NCBI RefSeq assembly: GCF_024372725.1
Contig: NZ_VOUA01000028.1
Coordinates: 1 to 53,347 of the forward strand
From: Methanosarcina sp. KYL-1
GTDB lineage: Archaea > Halobacteriota > Methanosarcinia > Methanosarcinales > Methanosarcinaceae
DNA: 53,347 nucleotides
Direction of reading: 5' to 3'
Of this stretch, positions 7,927 through 15,855 are shown piece by piece. The position numbers and the translations under genes were made by a program. How positions within the stretch are numbered: the first letter of the stretch is position 1; every line of letters begins with the position of its first letter. Below the pieces are notes generated by a model. That model saw only the letters and a list, made by a program, of their open reading frames with translations, had not been told where the DNA came from and searched no databases.

Positions 7927-8008
7927 GCGGGAGAAGGGATTCGAACCCCTGAACGCCTGCGCGATACGATCTTGAGTCGCACACCGTTGACCGCTTGGTT
8001 ACTCCCGC
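7927..8008 (-). tRNA. tRNA-Leu (anticodon CAA)
   Basis: Read on the minus strand, the acceptor stem GCGGGAG pairs with CTCCCGC. The anticodon stem TGCGA/TCGTA encloses the loop CTCAAGA, giving anticodon CAA. A long class II variable arm follows, then the T-arm AGGGG-TTCGAAT-CCCTT. There is no intron and no encoded CCA. The element-like region 200-7926 lies on its 3' side, the usual arrangement when an element uses a tRNA gene as its integration site. Confidence 0.93.
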
Positions 8009-8060
8009 ATGTTGTTGAATTTCTTTTTTTGTCTAAATAATATCTAGTCTTCCTGATTAT

Positions 8061-8100
8061 ATCTTGAGTCTGCCACCGTTGACCGCTTGGTTACTCCCGC
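8061..8100 (-). pseudogene. 5' half of a second tRNA-Leu (truncated in the anticodon loop)
   Basis: Minus-strand reading gives GCGGGAGTAACCAAGCGGTC, then AACGGTGGCAGACTCAAGAT. The acceptor 5' strand, D-arm, 5' anticodon stem and CAA anticodon are nearly identical to tRNA-Leu at 7927-8008, which starts 92 bases away. The anticodon stem and loop differ slightly (GGCAGA rather than GTGCGA), and after CTCAAGA the sequence leaves the tRNA pattern: no 3' stem, variable arm or T-arm. It is therefore a remnant, perhaps the original tRNA gene cut by integration in its anticodon loop. Confidence 0.75.
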
Positions 8101-8258
8101 GCTTATGAAAACAATATGGTAAGGATGGAACTAACATATAAAGGTAATCCTGTGGACACTTAATTCGAGAGCTTTTTTCCTTTTTTGCAGGTTCTCCGAG
8201 GAGAAAACGGAGTTTCTCCTTAATTCACTTCCGCAATATTCTTTCTTAACTTTGTTCT

Positions 8259-8363
8259 TTACTACTTTTCCTTACTACTTTTCCTTACTACTTTTCCTTA
8301 CTACTTTTCCTTACTACTTTTCCTTACTACTTTTCCTTACTACTTTTCCTTACTACTTTTCCT
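8259..8363. repeat. 13-bp tandem repeat, about eight copies
   Basis: TTACTACTTTTCC is repeated eight times with almost no variation, just 3' of cutA on its coding strand. Any open frame across it (for example 8252-8503 on the plus strand) is a product of the repeat. No other feature is seen between 8101 and 8406. Confidence 0.9.
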
Positions 8364-8406
8364 TACTGTTCTTCCCGTTTTTAGCCGAAATTTCTTCACC
8401 CTTAGC

Positions 8407-8727
8407 TTATGGGGCCTCTTCTCCCGAACTGTTTACCTGCACCCAGTCAAGGTACTCCGGCTCACCTTCGATTTCCCAGAACTCTATGGCAGGCAGTTCG
8501 TAAGTATGAAGAGCCTTTACAACTTTGCATATCTCCTCGAAGCGTGAGATGTCGGTTTTCACGATCATGGCGATTTCGTTTCCTTCCTCGATCTTTCCTT
8601 CCCACATGTAGACAGAGGAAATCGGGAACATGTTCACGCAGGCTGCGAGTCTTTTTGAGACCAATTCCCTTGCAATTTCAGATGCGTTCTTCATATCTCC
8701 GGCTGTTATGTATACGATCCCAAGCAT
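8407..8727 (-). CDS. cutA: CutA1-family divalent-cation tolerance protein
   Basis: 106 residues from ATG 8727, preceded by GGAGGGT; the ATG at 8745 has no ribosome site. The whole chain fits CutA1: YITAGDMKNASEIARELVSKRLAACVN, then SVYMWEGKIEEGNEIAMIVKT and a YELPAIEFWEI(E)G segment ending in YLDWV. CutA1 forms a tight ferredoxin-fold trimer in the cytoplasm and binds divalent metals such as copper. A direct role in metal tolerance is known only for some bacteria. It is monocistronic, flanked by the tandem repeat downstream and a long gap upstream. Confidence 0.93.
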   Translation of the reverse strand: MLGIVYITAGDMKNASEIARELVSKRLAACVNMFPISSVYMWEGKIEEGNEIAMIVKTDISRFEEICKVVKALHTYELPAIEFWEIEGEPEYLDWVQVNSSGEEAP

Positions 8728-8745
8728 TCGACAGAAACCCTCCAT

Positions 8746-9134
8746 AATAAATTGTCAGGTGATGTTAACAGACAGTTCATATCAAAAATATTGATTGGAA
8801 ACAATTTTTAACCAGTAAGCCTCATTTACTCTGTAATAGAATGGCGCGAATTATAAAAAAGGACGTCGATTCTAAAAAATAATCTGAATAGGGCTGAGCG
8901 TTTATATCTATAATTACATATGGATTTTTATATAATTATCATGTATTAATTTACAGGCCCCTGTTAATAATGAAGCCGCCAGTACTGTATCAAGGTCTGG
9001 CCTATAACATAATATAATAAAACGGTTTGATATAACATTAAATTGTACGGCATTAATGAACGCTACCTTTTTAAGACAGCAGCATTCATCTCAACATTCA
9101 AAATCAGTCAGCTGAATATTTTCGGAGAATTTCC
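8746..9134. other. Intergenic gap with promoter-like A/T-rich sequence
   Basis: 390 bases between the divergent cutA and the M50 protease. TATA-like runs occur near 8905-8945 and 9005-9030. There is no ORF, hairpin or RNA gene I can support. Confidence 0.4.
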
Positions 9135-10952
9135 TTGAGTGGCACAAGCATTGCATTGGGCATTTTTTTACTGTACTGGTTCCTCGTCTCCATTCTCGAT
9201 AGGCGGGGTATTCTGGAAAAGTATAATATAAGCACTTTCGGTCCTTTTCCCATCCTGATGATCAGGACCACAAAAGGGCTCAAACTGCTGGACATCCTGG
9301 CCCGCCCGCGGTTCTACTGGCGGGTTTTTGCAAACCTCGGGATCTGGCTTATGTTCGCGGGCATGATCGCCATGTTCCTGATTATTGTCCTCTCGGACAT
9401 TGCGATGTACACTTCTTTCCTGAACAACAATGTTCCCGAACCCAGCAGGTACAACGCCCCAAGGAACATCCTGCTGATCCCCGGCTTAAACGAGTTCATA
9501 CCCTTTACCTGGGGAGTAATCGCCCTCATAGTGACCCTGGTCGTGCATGAGTTTTCCCATGCGATCCTCTGCAGGGTAGAAGGTGTCCGGGTCAAGTCAA
9601 TGGGTATACTGCTCGCGCTTGTCCCCATAGGAGGCTTTGCGGAACCTGACGATGAACAGCTCTTCGGAAAGAAGGAAAGAGCAGTAGAAAAAGAAGAAGA
9701 GCCTCCCCTTACCGCCACCATCGAGGAAATTGAAGAATGGGAGCGGGAAGAAAAACAAAGGACAGAGCTGCAAAGGACAGAGCCGAAGGCTCTTAAAGTT
9801 GAGGAAGAAGCAGGGCCTGTAAAAACCGCAACACGGAACCAGAGGGCCAGGATCCTGGCAGCCGGGGTTATGGCCAATTTCTTTGTTGCCTTTGTTGCCT
9901 TCCTGCTTTTCTTCGGGCCGGTGCTCGGGGCAATTGCCCCCCTGAGCGATGCCATGGTTGTCGGTGTAAGCGAAAATTCTCCGGCCGGCCTTGCCGGGAT
10001 CCAGGAGAACATGGTCATCATACAGATAGATGACACGAACATTACAAACGCAATGGAGGTCCTTTCATACCTGGAGACCGTAAAACCCGGGGATACGGTG
10101 AGTATCCATGCGCTTCAGGACGGAGTTGCCTCGGTACATGAAGTAGAAACAGTGTCCCTTCCCGAAGGCTACATTAGCGGCGTGCTCGTGGGCGGGGTTG
10201 TACCGGAAAGCCCGGCTGAGGCTGCAGGTTTCGAGCCCGGGATGGTCATGCTCCGTATCGATGGCAGGGAAATGCACAGCGCAGCTGATTTCGTTGAATA
10301 CATGGAAAGCACCCGGGCAAACCAGACAGTGAAAGTGGAGCTCCAGCCTTCTGAAAATTATTCCGGCACCCTTACGGAGAACGGCACGGTTGTCCTTGAT
10401 GTAAAGCTGGCCCCGCATTACTCAGGAAGCGGACAGGGTTTCCTTGGGGTAAGCTATGGGCAAAACGGAGTTGTGGAATGCCCGAAGCTTGGTGTTTCCC
10501 TCTGGATGCCCCAGTCAAAGTTTTATCTTGATGCCCTGAAGCAGATCCCTTCCATGCTTACGAACATAGCAGGCTGGCTGATCCTGCTCGGGCTTCCGAT
10601 CTATGGGTTTGCAGGAGAAGGTTTCCGTGGCTTTTCCGGGACCATAGCCCAGTTCTACCAGCCCGTGGGCTGGGCCGAACCCCTGGGAGTCGGGATCTTC
10701 TGGATTGCAAATTCCCTGCTATGGATAGGCTGGCTGAACTTCTACGTGGGGCTCTTCAACTGCCTGCCTGCCGTACCCCTGGACGGGGGGCACGTTTTCA
10801 AGGACTATACCTATTCCCTGGTATACCGGTTTACCAGAAACGAAGCAGTCTCTGCAAAGGTCTCGAATTCAATTTCGGCAAGCTTTTCAATGCTGATATT
10901 GCTTTCGTTTATCTTCATGATCTTCGGGCCTTTCGTAGGGCAGTGGGTTTAA
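9135..10952 (+). CDS. Site-2-type membrane zinc metalloprotease (M50) with PDZ domains
   Basis: 605 residues from TTG 9135 with a GGAGA site. Membrane helices occur at about residues 3-20, 65-88 and 122-137. The zinc motif HEFSH (about 138-142) lies in the third helix. The second M50 motif NCLPAVPLDGGH is near residue 545, and its Asp completes the zinc site. Two PDZ-like domains lie between (about 270-420, with PAGLAGIQENMVI and PAEAAGFEPGMVML). A charged insertion (about 175-225, rich in Glu/Lys/Arg) follows the catalytic helix. The family cuts transmembrane substrates, often anti-sigma factors or transcription-factor precursors; the substrate here is unknown. Confidence 0.9.
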   Translation: MSGTSIALGIFLLYWFLVSILDRRGILEKYNISTFGPFPILMIRTTKGLKLLDILARPRFYWRVFANLGIWLMFAGMIAMFLIIVLSDIAMYTSFLNNNVPEPSRYNAPRNILLIPGLNEFIPFTWGVIALIVTLVVHEFSHAILCRVEGVRVKSMGILLALVPIGGFAEPDDEQLFGKKERAVEKEEEPPLTATIEEIEEWEREEKQRTELQRTEPKALKVEEEAGPVKTATRNQRARILAAGVMANFFVAFVAFLLFFGPVLGAIAPLSDAMVVGVSENSPAGLAGIQENMVIIQIDDTNITNAMEVLSYLETVKPGDTVSIHALQDGVASVHEVETVSLPEGYISGVLVGGVVPESPAEAAGFEPGMVMLRIDGREMHSAADFVEYMESTRANQTVKVELQPSENYSGTLTENGTVVLDVKLAPHYSGSGQGFLGVSYGQNGVVECPKLGVSLWMPQSKFYLDALKQIPSMLTNIAGWLILLGLPIYGFAGEGFRGFSGTIAQFYQPVGWAEPLGVGIFWIANSLLWIGWLNFYVGLFNCLPAVPLDGGHVFKDYTYSLVYRFTRNEAVSAKVSNSISASFSMLILLSFIFMIFGPFVGQWV

Positions 10953-11128
10953 AGGAGAGGGCCTGTTAAGGTACGCCATTGAGAAAGGGTATACGGTAAG
11001 AACGGGATACAGTAAGCGGGATAAAGTAAGAACGGGTATAAGATATTATTATAAGATATTCCCGCTTACTATATAAGAAAAAATAAGGGGATAAAAAACC
11101 AGGGGATAAAAAACCAGGGGATGTAGAG

Positions 11129-12172
11129 ATGTTGTCCTACCTTTCAAGAAAACCCGGCGGCAGGGCAAAGTTCCGTAGAATTATGCACAGGAGGCCCCAT
11201 GCAGCATACAGGTTTGCGACTTTGCTCATGGTCCTCATCTACATCCTCCTCTTTGAGTACCTGATGATCTGGGAAAACCAGCCCGAAAATGCAAACGCGA
11301 TCACGGCTATTTACTGGGCCACCTCCACCATTGCAACGGTGGGCTACGGGGATGTTGTCTTTCATTCCCAGATCGGAAGGCTTTTTTCAGTGATCGTGCA
11401 GGTGGTCGGGATCATCATGATTTCGGGTTTTCTGCTGTCCTATATCGTAATGCCCTGGATGGACAGGACGATCAAGTTCAGGATGCCCCGGAAGGCTCCT
11501 TCGGGCATGAAAGAACACATTATCATCTGCGGGTATAACCAGCTGGTAGAAACTCTTATCGACGAGCTGGCCGAGCAGGAGATCATGTTCGTAATCGTTG
11601 ATGATGATGTGGAACTGGTCAGGGAACTTGTGTATAAGGACATCCCCTGCATTTCGGGAAATCCCAGCGATAAACAGACCCTTATTAATGCCAGCGTCGA
11701 TAAAGCCCGGCTCCTTATTGCAAACAAGTCCGATGAAAGAAACGCAAACATCGTGCTTACGGCCCGCGAGTTTGCCCACCTGAGTATCATAGCCATAGTC
11801 GAGGACCGTTCCAATTCCAAATACCTCAAATACGCAGGCGCCGATACTGTTGTTTCCCCAAAATCCATGTTCGGGCAGTTCATCGGGAGAAAAGCCATGG
11901 ACAGGCTAGTAAGCAGGGTTACGGGGGCTACGGAAATCTTTGAAGGGGTCCACATAACCGAGTTTCCCATCTACCTCAAAAGCCCCCTGATAGGCAAGAC
12001 CTTAAGGGAGGTCTCCAGCCAGCACGTGACCGGCGCCCGGATCGTGGGTATCTGGAAAAGCGGAAGCCTCTCCTTTGACCCTAAAGAAGACGACGTAATC
12101 CGGGGAAATTCCGTCCTGCTGGCAGTGGGCACCCCTGAACAGCTTTCCAAGCTGAAGAAATTGACCCATTAA
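11129..12172 (+). CDS. Potassium channel with cytoplasmic RCK (TrkA-N/TrkA-C) domains
   Basis: 347 residues from ATG 11129. The two-helix pore has the selectivity filter TVGYGD at residues 70-75, with M1 at about 29-47 and M2 at about 84-107. An RCK domain follows: HIIICGYNQLVETLIDEL, where the nucleotide loop reads CGYNQL instead of GxGxxG, then FVIVDDD. A TrkA-C domain occupies about 265-345. This is the MthK layout, a calcium- or nucleotide-gated K+ channel. The altered glycine loop suggests the gating ligand is not simple NAD(H). The upstream gap holds a 17-bp AGGGGATAAAAAACC tandem repeat (11089-11120). A lone RCK gene follows. Confidence 0.9.
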   Translation: MLSYLSRKPGGRAKFRRIMHRRPHAAYRFATLLMVLIYILLFEYLMIWENQPENANAITAIYWATSTIATVGYGDVVFHSQIGRLFSVIVQVVGIIMISGFLLSYIVMPWMDRTIKFRMPRKAPSGMKEHIIICGYNQLVETLIDELAEQEIMFVIVDDDVELVRELVYKDIPCISGNPSDKQTLINASVDKARLLIANKSDERNANIVLTAREFAHLSIIAIVEDRSNSKYLKYAGADTVVSPKSMFGQFIGRKAMDRLVSRVTGATEIFEGVHITEFPIYLKSPLIGKTLREVSSQHVTGARIVGIWKSGSLSFDPKEDDVIRGNSVLLAVGTPEQLSKLKKLTH

Positions 12173-12308
12173 TCTGATCCATTAATTTCGAAGTCATGAA
12201 AATAAACAGAAACTGCATAAACCGAAACTGAATACAGAGAATGCATAAGTTATTCAAAAAGGATCTGCACTAAGAAATCCGGAAAAATTCGGGACTCGGG
12301 AGAGGAAA

Positions 12309-12986
12309 ATGGAAACAAAGGGGCATCTGGTCGTACTCGGATATGGGGATGTAGGGAAAAGTATAGTAAAAGTGCTCAGAGAATGGCCTTTTCGCTTTGT
12401 TGTTGTGGACTCGGAAGAAAGGGTTTTCGAATCTGTGGACTTCGAGCACATCGTAGGCAACGGTGCGGATGAGGAGGTACTTATCGCCTCCGGGGTAAAG
12501 ACCGCTTCCTTTATTTTTGTGGCCCTTAATGACGACACTAATGTCATTTTTGCGACCCTTATCGCAAGGAGCCTGAACCCGGAGTCCACCATTGTGGCCA
12601 GGGCTAACTCCGTAAAGTCCATTGACAAGATTTACAAGGCCGGGGCGGATTATGTAGGTTCCCTTTCCATCGTGGCAGGCCAGATGCTGGCCAAAATGAC
12701 TGCAAACTGTGTGGGGAAATCCTGCAGGATCGATGAAGATATCATGCTCTACGAAGGCATAGAGATCGAAAAACACCGCGTGGAAAAAGGTTCGTCCCTG
12801 GACAGGAAATCGATTGGGGACCTGGACCTTGAAAACAAAATCGGGTGCACCGTTATAGCCCTTGAGCGCAGAGGGCTTGTGATGACCGACATCACAAAAA
12901 AGACAATAATCCGGGAGGGAGACGTGATTGCTGTTGTCGGGAGCAATAAACAGGTCTCCGAGTTTAAGGAAGAGTACCTTAAATGA
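12309..12986 (+). CDS. Soluble RCK/TrkA-type K+ regulatory protein
   Basis: 225 residues from ATG 12309 after a GAGAGGA site. TrkA-N is residues 5-125, with an intact dinucleotide loop LGYGDVGKSIV (GxGxxG at 11-16) and the acidic strand-2 end VVDSEER. TrkA-C is about 145-225, ending EGDVIAVVGSNKQV. It has no membrane helix, so it must work with a separate pore. The channel gene just upstream carries its own but loop-altered RCK domain, making a mixed gating ring possible. That is inference from adjacency and the complementary motifs. Confidence 0.88.
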   Translation: METKGHLVVLGYGDVGKSIVKVLREWPFRFVVVDSEERVFESVDFEHIVGNGADEEVLIASGVKTASFIFVALNDDTNVIFATLIARSLNPESTIVARANSVKSIDKIYKAGADYVGSLSIVAGQMLAKMTANCVGKSCRIDEDIMLYEGIEIEKHRVEKGSSLDRKSIGDLDLENKIGCTVIALERRGLVMTDITKKTIIREGDVIAVVGSNKQVSEFKEEYLK

Positions 12987-13161
12987 TCTTCTGGTTTTGA
13001 GGAATGAATATATCTGCTTTAAAGATGTAAATGAAAACAGATCAACATTCAAAAAATGTATTACTTTCAGGATATAATGTCTTAAAAATATAATATTTGA
13101 CAGATACTATGTTCTAAAAATACTATGTTCTAAAAATATGATATTTTAACGATGTGATAAA

Positions 13162-13872
13162 ATGGAAAGCTTACCTACCGGGATAGAAGGGCTGGACGTG
13201 CTGACAGATGGCGGGTATCCGAAAGGAAAAAGCATAATGATAACAGGCCCGCCTGGTTCGGGAAAAACGATACTGGGGCTTCACTTCCTGCACAGGAATT
13301 GTGTGGAGGGCAGGAAATGCATGATGGTCCTGACCAGGGAACTCACAGAGGACGTCATAAGTCAGTCCAGAAGCCTTGGCATCGATCTGGAACCTTTCCT
13401 GAAGAACGGACAGCTTGGTATCAGGAATATCTTCGAGGACAAGATAAACAAGCTTAAAAGTGTCTCAAAATTTGGAAAGGGATTATGTGCCGTGGATATG
13501 GACATCATCGAATACCTGACCTCCATGTCCTCCGAAGTCGATGTGGTCGTCATTGACAATATCGGCGTGATGGCTATTGATCACGATATAAGGGAATTTG
13601 CTGACCAGTTCAGTTCCATCAGCATCATCCTCATGAAAAACGGTTGCACGAGCCTTTTCATTATGGATGAGGATTCCTACGAGCTGACCCACAGGCTTAC
13701 AGGGTATATGGTTTTCGGGCTGATCAGGCTTACGGTGCAGGAAAACCTCAGTGCGGGAAGGACCAGGCAGTACCTCTACATTGAAAAAATGAGGAATAAG
13801 CCACTTCCGGTTAAGTATTCCCTTTTTGACATTACCCCTGAAGGGATAAGAATCATAAATGGCATGAGGTGA
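13162..13872 (+). CDS. KaiC-like RecA-superfamily ATPase (single domain)
   Basis: 236 residues from ATG 13162 with a GATGTGAT site. Walker A is GPPGSGKT at residues 29-36; Walker B is DVVVIDNIG near 128-136. The opening LPTGIEGLDVLTDGGYPKG is the usual start of archaeal KaiC/RadA-like ATPases. One such domain is present, whereas cyanobacterial KaiC has two. It is close to the minus-strand KaiC at 20628-21350 along its whole length, with the same FIMDEDSYELTHRLTGYMV-type segment, so the two are paralogues enclosing a signalling locus. The partner and output are unknown. The upstream gap has repeats of TACTATGTTCTAAAAA. Confidence 0.88.
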   Translation: MESLPTGIEGLDVLTDGGYPKGKSIMITGPPGSGKTILGLHFLHRNCVEGRKCMMVLTRELTEDVISQSRSLGIDLEPFLKNGQLGIRNIFEDKINKLKSVSKFGKGLCAVDMDIIEYLTSMSSEVDVVVIDNIGVMAIDHDIREFADQFSSISIILMKNGCTSLFIMDEDSYELTHRLTGYMVFGLIRLTVQENLSAGRTRQYLYIEKMRNKPLPVKYSLFDITPEGIRIINGMR

Positions 13873-13969
13873 GTGGGGACAGGAGAGGCAGCCGGAATTT
13901 AACAGGCATTTCCGGATCTGTCTCTTTGCCAGAGGCGGAGTCCTCCTGAGACTGCATCCCTAAAATACA

Positions 13970-14098
13970 GAGGGGTCAGTATAAGATTTCCAGGCAATGT
14001 AAGATAGAGGAGTCAGTATAAGATTTCCAGAATATGCAAAAAAGGAGATCTGTATAAGGGATTAATTTACTGTTAGGGATTAATTTACTGTTAGGGTT
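13970..14098. repeat. Two tandem repeat families between convergent genes
   Basis: A roughly 46-base unit containing GTCAGTATAAGATTTCCAG appears twice (13975-14030), and GGGATTAATTTACTGTTA appears three times up to the stop of the histidine kinase gene. The last copy overlaps the final codons, so the repeat may have moved the kinase stop codon. Confidence 0.7.
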
Positions 14099-15855
14099 TA
14101 ATTTACTGATTGTTTTTTCCCTTTTTGAATAGATCTCAGTTTCATTACAAATATCGTCCCTGAGGGCCTGTTGTCCTCAACAGTAATGCTCCCTTCGTAG
14201 CGGTCTACTATTTTTTTGACGATGTAGAGCCCGAGACCGCTATTTCCGGTTTCTCCGAATTTGAATCCCTCTTCAAAAATCTTTTCTTTAAACTCTTCCG
14301 GGATCCCCTTTCCGTAATCAGCAATGCGTATCACGCAGAAATTGCCTTCATTTTTGATAGAGATATCAATCCGGTCTGTTTTGCCGTGGATGATGGCATT
14401 TCTTATGATGTTGTCCATCAGGGACGGAAAAGCTTCGTCAACAAGGGGCCTGCATGAGCCTTCCACCTTGAATTCCACGGGGTAATTTTCAATCAGCTCC
14501 CTGATAACTGCTTGAATATTGCAGGGATTAAGCCTTCCTCCTCTGGAAACAAGGTTCTCCATTTCCCTCATTTTATTTATTATGTCGGCACTTCTTTCAG
14601 TGGCTTTCAGGGCTTTTGAAACATAGCGCTCTTCTCCTTTCATCTGGAAGAGTTCCAGGGACATGGAAATCACATTAAGTTCATTGCTTACGTCGTGCCT
14701 TATAATTCTGTTTATAACCTTGAGAACGTCGGAATACTGTTCCAGCATTTTTCTGGAGCTTATGACTTCATGGTACTTCCGGGAATTTGAAATAACAAGT
14801 CCGCAAACTGCTGCAATGTCCACAGCAAGGCTCAGGTACCTGTTAACGTATTCGGGAAACAGGATTTCTTCTGCCTTCAGGACCCCGATCACCTCACCTT
14901 TATCCCGGATCTTGACCGAAAATCCTTTCCTGTCTCTAAGACAGCAGTTCTCTGATTCAAGGAAGGTTGTGTCGATTTCTTTCCAGAACCCGGCTTTGAT
15001 TTTCTCTCTTTTCTCCCCTTTGTCCTCTGGGATGTTTTTTTCACAGACAGCCCCGGTTTCTTCCTCTCCGGTTTTCGGGCCGTACTGCTGCTTTTCAAGG
15101 ACCTTCCCTTCTTTTAGGGAAAAGTATGTAATTTTTCCCGGGGCAAAGAGCAGGTTGAATATTTCACTTATCCCGTCGATAGCTTCGCTTTCATCTTTTG
15201 CTTCCAGCAGCTGTCCGAGGACTTCAAAAGCGACAGCATAAGAGGCACTTTTTGCTTCTGCCTTCTTCTTTTCTTTCTCAAGGCTGGCAGCGCTGCAGGA
15301 ATACAACAAATTTGCAAGAAACAGCTGAAAATAATCAAGGTCCACATCCAGGATTGTGCAGGCCAGCCCCGAAACCTTCGAAAGTTCCCGGGCCTTTTGC
15401 TCTATTTCAGGGCAGAAGCCGGAATTCAACAGAAGGATTTCGGATGCCGGGAAAGGGGTGTAATCGGCATTCCTTTCCGCTTCTTTTATCTCCGGAAAGG
15501 GAATAAGGGGTTCCAGTTGGGAAGGAAGAGCAGGATAGGCCCCTTCCCTGAGATACCTCCGGACCGCCGAGGGCCCTAGCAGGGCTTCTGCGCAAGAACC
15601 CAGCCTGTGGATATGAACCCTTCCTTTCCACTCTTCAGGAATTTCGGGTTCGTTTCCGGGGCAGAGCACGAGGAATTCCTCATATTCCTCTCCTCGCGTC
15701 TCCAGAAGTTCAAACAGGGTTTTACCGTCTGAGTTTTCCGTTTCGCAGGAAAGGATGCCGGGAAGATTCAGCCCTTTTACGTCGATGTTTTCAAGTGCGG
15801 CTTTTGATTCAGCTATCAAGGCTTTCGGGACAAGCAGGCAGAGTCCTTTACTCAT
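14098..15855 (-). CDS. Sensor histidine kinase with GAF domain, coupled to a methyltransferase gene
   Basis: 585 residues from ATG 15855, which overlaps the methyltransferase stop. Residues 1-130 resemble the DUF1638 pattern (FLVLCPGNEPEIP... RLGSCAEALLG... YLREGAYPALPSQL); that match is tentative. A coiled-coil linker at 180-205 is followed by a GAF domain at about 205-360 (LFAPGKITYFSLKEGKV... GVLKAEEI). The H-box IIRHDVSNELNVI places the phosphoacceptor at His387. The N-box DNIIRNAIIHG, G1 IADYGKGIP and G2 GNSGLGLYIVKKI are all intact. It has no membrane helix, so it is cytoplasmic. Methanosarcina uses soluble kinases such as MsmS to control methyltransferase genes, which fits this position. 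Confidence 0.9.
   Translation of the reverse strand: MSKGLCLLVPKALIAESKAALENIDVKGLNLPGILSCETENSDGKTLFELLETRGEEYEEFLVLCPGNEPEIPEEWKGRVHIHRLGSCAEALLGPSAVRRYLREGAYPALPSQLEPLIPFPEIKEAERNADYTPFPASEILLLNSGFCPEIEQKARELSKVSGLACTILDVDLDYFQLFLANLLYSCSAASLEKEKKKAEAKSASYAVAFEVLGQLLEAKDESEAIDGISEIFNLLFAPGKITYFSLKEGKVLEKQQYGPKTGEEETGAVCEKNIPEDKGEKREKIKAGFWKEIDTTFLESENCCLRDRKGFSVKIRDKGEVIGVLKAEEILFPEYVNRYLSLAVDIAAVCGLVISNSRKYHEVISSRKMLEQYSDVLKVINRIIRHDVSNELNVISMSLELFQMKGEERYVSKALKATERSADIINKMREMENLVSRGGRLNPCNIQAVIRELIENYPVEFKVEGSCRPLVDEAFPSLMDNIIRNAIIHGKTDRIDISIKNEGNFCVIRIADYGKGIPEEFKEKIFEEGFKFGETGNSGLGLYIVKKIVDRYEGSITVEDNRPSGTIFVMKLRSIQKGKKQSVN

Noticed and set aside
8252-8503. Hydrophobic plus-strand ORF before cutA
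   Set aside because: Its membrane-like repeats come from the 13-bp tandem array, and the rest is antisense to cutA.
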